NCBI GenBank assembly: GCA_023374025.1 | Contig: SIJG01000181.1 | Coordinates: 62,001-126,000, forward strand | DNA length: 64,000 bases | From: Heterodera schachtii | Lineage: Eukaryota; Nematoda; Chromadorea; Rhabditida; Heteroderidae | Direction: 5' to 3' | In this document: positions 56,376 through 64,000 of the stretch, piece after piece | Layout of the letters: every line of letters begins with the position of its first letter | Position numbering within the stretch: the stretch's first letter is position 1 | Made by a program: the position numbers and the translations under genes | Notes under the pieces: generated by a model | What the model was told of the DNA's origin: nothing | What the model saw: only the letters and a program-made list of their open reading frames with translations | Database searches by the model: none

Positions 56376-59300
56376 CTGGAAAAAAAGAGGTCTCAACAAC
56401 ACTTCTTCATCCTCATATTCCGTAAAAAGGTCGACGTTTTTAAGCCGCTTTTCTAAACAAAATTTTCAAAATTTTCACAAAATTATTGCCCTATCCCTAC
56501 CCATTTGTTGACTACACCACTTGACACTAGGAAAAAGTGTAAATAAATATTTAATTTATTTATTTTTCTAAATTAATAAAATTTCACCACATTTTATAGG
56601 CATACTCCACAGTACAGGACTAACTTAAACTATTGAGTCGGGTGTTTTTTCGACATTCTATTTTTTACGACATGATATTTTTTGGTTGCGTATTTTATTC
56701 ATTTTGCGCTTGTTAATTAGTTTTTTAAATTTGTTTGTTATATTAATTTTTTTGTCTCAAATTTTATTTAAAAAATGTATCTTTCTTGGACTTTAAATTA
56801 CTTAAAAATAATTTTGTGCATTTTATTAAGGTAAAATCATTTTGTTCTGGTACTAATTGTTTTCGTTATAATTATTGTATTAATGTTTTTAAATTTTAAT
56901 TTTTACATTCTCTCGGCGTAGTTAATCAATTGATTAAGGTCTTTTTATCATTATTTTCATTTATCATTAAATAATTTTTTGATTATTCTCATTAAATACC
57001 TATTTAAATGCTAGAAAACTTCTAATTATTATTTTCTTTCTAATATATATTTGTTTTAGAAAAATTTTTACAAATTGGATTTTCGTAAAACATTAAGTAG
57101 GAAAAATTAATGAAGATTAATTAGTCCTTTGGTAAATGTTCTTATTGAAGCCAATGTTGACATTTTTTAGTTAAATAATTTGTAAAAAATAAAAATAATA
57201 AAGTCCATGGTTTAATTTTATTTTTTTTAATAAAAATATTTAAATGCCACTTTTAGCGCGCCATTCAATAAAATCATTTTTTCATTATTTTTTTATTATG
57301 GAAATTTTTTATTTTTGTTGAAGTTTTATTCTTATTTTATTTAATATTTAAATATTATCAATAAATTGGTTTATTTATTTTGATTTGCTTATAAATCAGA
57401 TGGTTTTCAATTTATTGCATCAAATAATGTTATTTAATTTATTATTTCAAAATATTATTTTTTCATTATTTTTTCGTTCTAAATATTTTTGTGAGAATTA
57501 TAATAATTTTCAATTTTTTATTTACTCTAATTTATTACATTTAATAATAAGGCATTTCATTAGATAATAAATAGATGCCTTTCTTTGTAATTTAATTTAA
57601 TTTATACAAATTATAAAAATTGATAATTTACATTATTATGATTTTATATTGTATGGCATCGACTATTTTAATTACAAATGCTTTTGTTTATTTACGGCTG
57701 TTATAATTTTTTGAAGCGCTTTGATTAATTATTTTCATTATTGTTTGTTCTTTTATTTGATTTATGCTTATTAACATAAAGTGGCAATATTAATTACAAA
57801 ATAGAATCATTTTGAAAATTTTTTTTTGAAAGTATGATCATCAGAATTGGATTATATATAAAAATAAAGATTTTATTGTAAATATTGAAATCTTATATTT
57901 TTCAAAAAGAGTTTTGATATATGATGCTTTAAAAAAAGTAGTAATATTATTTTTTCAAAATTGCTCATTAGGCATTAATTGATGAGCACTTATTAAAGGC
58001 ATTTTATATTTCCAAATGCGTTTCATTTGCCAGGTGCATTATGCGCAAAATTTTGTCTTCGTGTCGAAACGGGAAAAGACGTCGTCAAGATTCGATTATA
58101 TATTTGTTTCTCAATATCCATTATGTTTAATAATTTATCATAACGCTTATATTCGGTGTATGGTAATACTCATCCATTTTCAATGATCATTTAATTTAAT
58201 TTAATTTTATATGTGTTCGTAAGTTCAATTAAATTTTTAAAATACTAGGTGAAAGTTTTATTTTGAATTAAAATTTTCATGCCCGAATAAAGATGAGGAT
58301 TGACATCATTTCAAGATAACCCATTAATTAAAATAGTATTTTTAATTATTTTTAACATTATTCGAATTAAATCTATTATGTAGCTTGCTTTTATTGCAAT
58401 TGTTATGGTTCGTATAAATATAGAAACAAAACATCGTGCTGATTATTATTTGGATCTTTCAATTCGTTATTTTCAGCATAGTCATTTCTGGCAGTTCTAT
58501 ATCACTTTCTCATTTTTCAAATCTTTTTTTTCTTTAATTTTCTTTTACATTTTTTTTTTGGTGAGCGTTGAAATAAATGCAATCACTTTTAAATTTTATT
58601 ATTTTCTTTATATTTAATTTTGTTGAGAAATTATCATTCGCCTTGTGGATATTTGTGAGATAATAATATGTGCAATTACATTGCCTAATTATTCCATGTT
58701 AGGATGCATGAGTTTTACAATATTCGCCATTTCTTGAATTGTTTATGTAATTGTTTTTATTTCTTAAATTAGATTATTTAATACATAAAAATTTATTTTA
58801 TTTTTTTATATTTTTTGTGCTAATATTTTTAATTTGAATTTATCTTATTCGGTAAACCATATTTTTAATTTAAATTCCATTATTATATACATTATATAAA
58901 TTTTTAGTTCAATTACTTGATTTTTTTAAGTTATATATTTATTTTTAATTTTTTAATGTATGTAATATTTAAGATTTTTATTTAATCAAGTAATATTACT
59001 ATTCATTCAAAATTTCTGTTTTTAGCATTCATTTAACTTTTTTTCATTCAACATGCATATTAAACTCGTTTTTTCCAGTTTTTATAATTATTAATGTGAT
59101 AAATAACAGTGCTATTGTGTAGCTTCCAGATTTTTCGGAACGTAAATTTTCGAAGTTCTATGATGCATATTTATTTTATAAAAATTTTGTTTTAATTTCA
59201 TTAGTAATATAATTTTATTGCTTTGTTCTAATTGCTTCTTTTTACTATTCAAAAATTTAGGAATTGTATCTCTTGCCAGCTCATTTTGTTCTCTGGTCAA

Positions 59301-60779
59301 ATTATAATTTAAATTTATTTTACTTTCTTTTTTCCTTTTTCGTTGCTTTTATTTGCATTTTTCAATCCTGTTAACAATTTTTCATGAAAGTTTCTAAATT
59401 TTCACCGACGGAAAATTCACTGAATAAGATGTTTGTCTTCGCTTAAAGGTTTTAATGCCGAGTCTTTTTTATTTACACTGCAAACCCTCGCGAATAGACA
59501 AAATTTACATAATAAATCGGCATTTAAACTGCATAACATTTAAATTACATTAAATGCATAATTAAAATAAACAAATTCAAATAAAACGGGTCAAACGAAT
59601 TCTTGTTTATTAGCAGATACAAAATAAGTAGGGACAAGATTTTTATGAATTTTCATATCTTTTTGCACAATTATTTTGACCTAAAAACTACGTAAATAGT
59701 ATTTTTAGCTTGGTTTGCTACTTCTATGATGCCTTTTTACTTCCATATTTCATCAGCAAAATTCGTGAAAAATTAATTTTTTTTTTTTTTGCAAAAATTT
59801 ACTAAATTTGATTTTTTTTTCTAAATAAATTCAATTTTTTTAGTAAAAAACAAATAGGAAGCCACAGTATGTAGATCACAAATTTTTGTCTTTACAACAT
59901 ATTCTTTTCATAATAATTACATTTTTTAGCATAAACATAAACCTTTTATATCAAAAAACATCATTATTTAAGAAAAAAGAATAATTTAAAATTTATGCTT
60001 TTCACTGCGTCAATATAAATTACAAATAAAATTAAATTTTTATTTCTTTTAATGTCGAAATGTAAAAGTTTGATTTTGGTAAGATTTTCTTCGGTTGTTA
60101 ATAAAATTTTTCTAAAAAATAAAGCATAATATAATACTTTACTACTCTAATTTTCTTAATTTGTAAATCTTAAATTTTTTAATTTTAAAAAATTTAAATA
60201 ATTTCATACTTTAATTTTTATGAAATAAATTTCTTTTTATTGGTTTTAAAATACATGGACCATAATGGATTATCTGTGGATCAACTGATCTTGAAGCCTA
60301 GCCATTTGTTCATTTAATAAAATTATTTTTCAGTGTTTTATGCATTTATTTTTCATCATTTTTCAATTTTAATATAAACAATTTATTTAATTATATAATT
60401 TATAATAAAAATCTCTAAATTCAGTAAATTTCTTTGGTTTTCATTAATCATTTTGTATGAAAGCATATTTTTATTAATTTTCCGTATATATTTTTACAAT
60501 TTTTCATTTTTAAGAAACCATTTAATTAAGACAATAGAACTAGATTTAGCAGCAAATAAATTTTTAAAAGTTTATATTTATACAGTAATTGCGAATTTAT
60601 AATTTTTTAAATTTAGATACAGTTTATAAAGTGTTTAATTTGCTAGTTAATTTGTAATGAATTTTAATTATTATTTTTTTATTTTACGTTTGTTATATTT
60701 AAAAACCTCCAAGGCTAACTCAAATTCATTTTTTTATGAGATATATATATAAGTTTTCATTTATAATGAAATTTTTAAT
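56376..60779. other. AT-rich DNA, no gene seen
   Basis: No coding signal. Positions 59634-59860 (tagggacaaga..., gcaaaaatttactaa) are related to 21370-21600 and probably belong to an eroded transposon. Confidence 0.55.
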
Positions 60780-62309
60780 TAAGCAGAAAATGATTAATTA
60801 ATGCTGAATATTTGGAAAAGGATTTTTAAATTTTTCTTTTTAATAATCATCGCGTTATCTACCAATTCTTGTATCACAATTTTTCATTAATTCATTTATT
60901 TTATTGTTTATTTTGTTATTAGCCGTCTTATGAACAATTAATATGTTTTCACTAAATAAATTTAAATTTCACTTTTTATTTTTTGTAAATTAAATAAATA
61001 TAATTTACGAGTAAAATAGTTTATATGTATATATTTTGAATATTATGCACTTAGTAATTTTTATTTTTAGTTATTGCGACGCAGTATTTTCTCGCTCACA
61101 GGTCTTTGCGTCAATTTTGTTCGCCTTTGTTCTGCTACATAATTAATTCGCTCGTTGTAATAAATTTTTTAATTTATTTATTTATGATTTATTAATCTTT
61201 TATTGTTGAAATTCATCTGTTATTTCTACCTTGATGCAACATATAGCTCCTGAATCAACATCTGCTAAGCATAAGCGAGAACAATTAATGCATGATAGAA
61301 ATCTCTCCACCAATAAAAATTTTTAAATTTTTTTAATAATGGTGCTTAATTTTTTGTTTCACTTCTAAATGCATATTAATATAAAAAATTTCAACTTCTT
61401 GTTTATTATTAATGATTATTATATGGATAAATAAATAAATTATTTAAATAAATGTTATTTAATTAATCATTTCAAAAAATTATTTTTTTAAAAATTTTGT
61501 TATAAATGATATTTTGTGAGAAATAATAAAAAATAATATTTTTATCAATATTTGTTATATCCTTTTTACATTCACTTCATAACTTGTACATTCTCATATC
61601 AAGCATTGATAACGTAATTATTTTTCACAAAATCGCTTTGAATGGTTCAAAAATAAATTTTTTTTAATATAAGTAAATAATAAATTTTACCAATTTATAT
61701 TATGAGCAAGACGATTTTTTTACATAATTAATTTGTGGGATTAACCATAAATGGGAAAATGCTTTTGCAGATTCAAATAAAAACACAGTTAAATTGTATT
61801 GTCTATGTTTGAAAACAATTTAAAAGTTGATATAAACAGATCGAATTTACCTAAATCCATATTAGTTAGTAATTTGCTAATATTTGAATAAATTCTCTAT
61901 TTTTGTTCAATTAAATTAATTCGTATTTAAATTTAAATTATTTATTTATATTTATTACTTTTTATTTCATAGAGAATTGTCTTTTTCTATTAATATGTAT
62001 ATATTTTTGTGTATATTATTTTTGAATTATTATTTAAACTCTTATTCTCAGAAAACTATATGATCTATATAAAATGTAATGTCATTGCTTACCAACGGTA
62101 TACTCATATTTGGTCTACATATTAATATTTATCATAAATCGAATAATGGTGATATATGTCAACAACATATCATCCATTTCTAACGCTGGAATTAAATTTT
62201 AGTTGTTATTACTATTCTTTTTCAAAAATTTTTCTTCAATAAATTCTTTTATTGCTTTCTTTTTACTTTAAATTTAATTATATTAATCATTTTTTTACTT
62301 AAGTAATTA

Positions 62310-62465
62310 CAACTTAGTACCCAGTCCCGGTTTTGACAAATTTTGAGCGCGACTGGGAAATTCCCGGGTTTTTTCCTGTTTTCCCATCCAAAAAGTCAGG
62401 TTTTTCAACCCGAAAATTCCCGGACCCGGTTCTTGTAAAAATTTCCGATTCCGACCAACTCTACT
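62310..62465. mobile_element. Fragment of an hAT-like element end
   Basis: A GC-richer patch ending ccgaccaactcta. On the minus strand this is a TAGAG-type terminus followed by tggtcggaatcgg and repeated cccggg/gggttt motifs, recalling the element at 20001-21251. No partner end is visible. Confidence 0.4.
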
Positions 62466-63069
62466 ATAAATAATGATTCAGACGATTTATTTTTAATTAA
62501 AAACTTTTAACTTTTGCCTTTCAATAAAGATTAAATAAGATACAAATTCTTTATTTTTTAAAAATTATGAATATAGTTTATTTTTAAAAATTTAACAAGG
62601 ATTAATTTGTGCCAAAAAGTCAAATTTTGAATTTTTTAATAAGTTATTTTTTTATTATTGTTAAATAGTTGATCGCAATTATTTCTAATATTTTATTCCT
62701 TCAACTTTATTCATAGATTCAAAAATTAATCAATACAAAATTTAATTGTTAATACTTTTGCAAATGATGCAGAATTAGTTTGTGTTGCATTGTGATGGCA
62801 CTTTTAATTAATATTAACTTAAAATTAAGTGACTGATTGATATCCAAAAGCCATGAATAGAGACATTTTTATTTAAACTTTATTTTATACTGAAACGCTT
62901 GAATATTTTTTGTGCTTGATGTAATTATTAAATATTTGGCCAAGATATTATTTAATTGTTTATTTAAAGATTTAATTTTAGTTTTATTTTTTTAATTTGT
63001 TTGGAAACGGTTGCAAAAATTTTTCTTTTATAATCATCTCGTCCTCTATCGACTTATGTATGTTAACTT

Positions 63070-63939
63070 CAGGGGCCTTATGCTCGTCTCGCGGTTTAGT
63101 AAACCACGGTTAACGCGTTAACCACGGTTTCGTTAACCGTGGTTAACGACCGACCTTAACCGGTATGCTCGTCTTTAACCGTGGTTAAGTAAACCATGGT
63201 TAACTCAACCGTGGTTAAGAGAATTTTATCTTGAAATTGAAAAATAATTAATATTAAAAAAATATAATTAATTATTATAATAATTATTTTCTGTTTAAAT
63301 TATCAATATTAGCATAGATTTTATTAAAAAACCCCAAAAAACTATTAAATCAAGAATTGTTTTTCTAAAAATTTTTGGCCATAACTTTTTTTTAAACACA
63401 GCAAAAATTTTTTAAATTTTGCAGATTAATAGAGGACTCTTATTACAACCAATTGCGTTCAAGCTACCAACAGCGGCAATGTTGTCACCTTTTTTAAAAA
63501 GCTATTCTATCATTTTGGGCTTGTGCACATTTCTTAATGAAATTAAACTAATCCGTCAATAATATATATCAGAAACAAAAATAAAAGTCATATTCTTTTT
63601 CTGCATGTAAAATTACCTTAGAAAAAAATTATTTTTTTTATTTTACAATTTAAATTACTAAATAATTTCGCGTTAACCACAACTCGAGTTGTGGTTAAGA
63701 TTCCTTAAGAAATATTAAACCATGGTTAGATGAGCATACCGCCGGTTGGAAATAAACCACGGTTAACTTGCGTTAACCGTGGTTAAGGAGGCAGTAAACC
63801 ACGGTTAACTCAACCGTGGTTTAGCCTTAACCACGGTTAAAAAGGGAAGGATGAGCATACCGGTTAAGGATTCTTAACCACGGTTAACGCCGTTAACCGT
63901 GGTTTAGCTCTAAACCGCGAGACGAGCATAAGGCCCCAG
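63070..63939. mobile_element. Terminal-inverted-repeat element packed with CCGTGGTTAAC motifs
   Basis: Inverted ends c(a)ggggccttatgctcgtctcgcggttta and taaaccgcgagacgagcataaggcccc(a)g. CAGGGG-type starts are common in hAT elements. Both subterminal zones (63100-63225 and 63670-63905) are dense arrays of gttaaccgtggtt/aaccacggttaac in both orientations. The centre is AT-rich and contains the ggccataact...taatagaggac motif. There is no transposase. An 8-bp target duplication is not evident, but the flanks join to match the uninterrupted sequence at 48560-48610. Confidence 0.8.
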
Positions 63940-64000
63940 AGCTCCGGAGGTCCATTTGCATGCGTGAGCATTATTATTATTTTTTTAAGCAATAATATTT

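Larger units (their letters stand above)
60780..64000. repeat. Diverged copy B of the multi-kilobase repeat
   Basis: Colinear with 46500-48620: gccgtcttatgaacaattaatatg (60922), ttcatctgttatttctaccttgatgcaacatatagctcctg (about 61210), atactgaaacgcttgaat (about 62890), and ataatcatctcgtcc...tccatttgcatgcg (about 63030 and 63950). It is interrupted by the element at 63070-63939 and has extra sequence at about 61400-62800. It also has an additional gcagaaaatg...catcgcg block at 60783. Confidence 0.7.

Overview
The window is eukaryotic and most likely from a nematode. It has two parts of opposite character. Positions 1-13906 are a GC-rich, coding-dense LTR retrotransposon of the Bel/Pao superfamily on the minus strand. 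Positions 13907-64000 are extremely AT-rich DNA in which I find no convincing host gene. The nematode call rests on TTTTCAG-type splice acceptors in the element, on an env-like gene with a phlebovirus G2-type glycoprotein (a combination known from nematode Bel/Pao elements of the Cer7 type), and on the AT-rich, repeat-filled surroundings. I cannot name the species.

The retrotransposon, read on the minus strand: a 5' LTR starts at 13906 exactly where the composition changes (TGTC end; probable polyadenylation signal near 13095; probable end near 13051). Then come a leader with two copies of a hairpin, a gag region broken over three frames (12633 to about 10260), and a long pol frame with zinc knuckles, an atypical aspartic protease, reverse transcriptase and RNase H (to 7499). 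The integrase is broken by frameshifts near 7571 and 7034. An acidic linker and a two-part envelope-like glycoprotein follow in the same open frame, with no start codon at the signal peptide. Beyond the envelope lie about 2.8 kb of accessory coding sequence, ending in a coiled-coil frame that runs through a polypurine tract (269-277) into the 3' LTR (268 to beyond position 1).

About 30 short GC-rich palindromes (GGGAG...CTCCC and variants) are scattered through this element, in coding and non-coding parts alike. In protein they mostly read as short G-x-x-P-like loops. This is the most unusual signal in the window.

The AT-rich part is a graveyard of mostly non-coding mobile DNA. It holds two foldback-like elements with arms of short tandem repeats (about 15.99-17.42 kb and 45.49-46.01 kb), an hAT-like element with a perfect 8-bp target duplication and GGGATCCC arrays (20001-21251), a large inverted repeat with a GC-rich core (24975-25350), a solo LTR with TG...CA ends and a 4-bp target duplication (32885-33572), two members of one GGTGCT...AGCACC element family with perfect 8-bp target duplications (36766-37512 and 46667-47086), a terminal-inverted-repeat element full of CCGTGGTTAAC motifs (63070-63939), pyrimidine tracts, tandem duplications and a minisatellite with coding potential. 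The blocks at 46.5-48.6 kb and 60.8-64.0 kb are diverged copies of one another, and insertions in one copy can be dated against the other.
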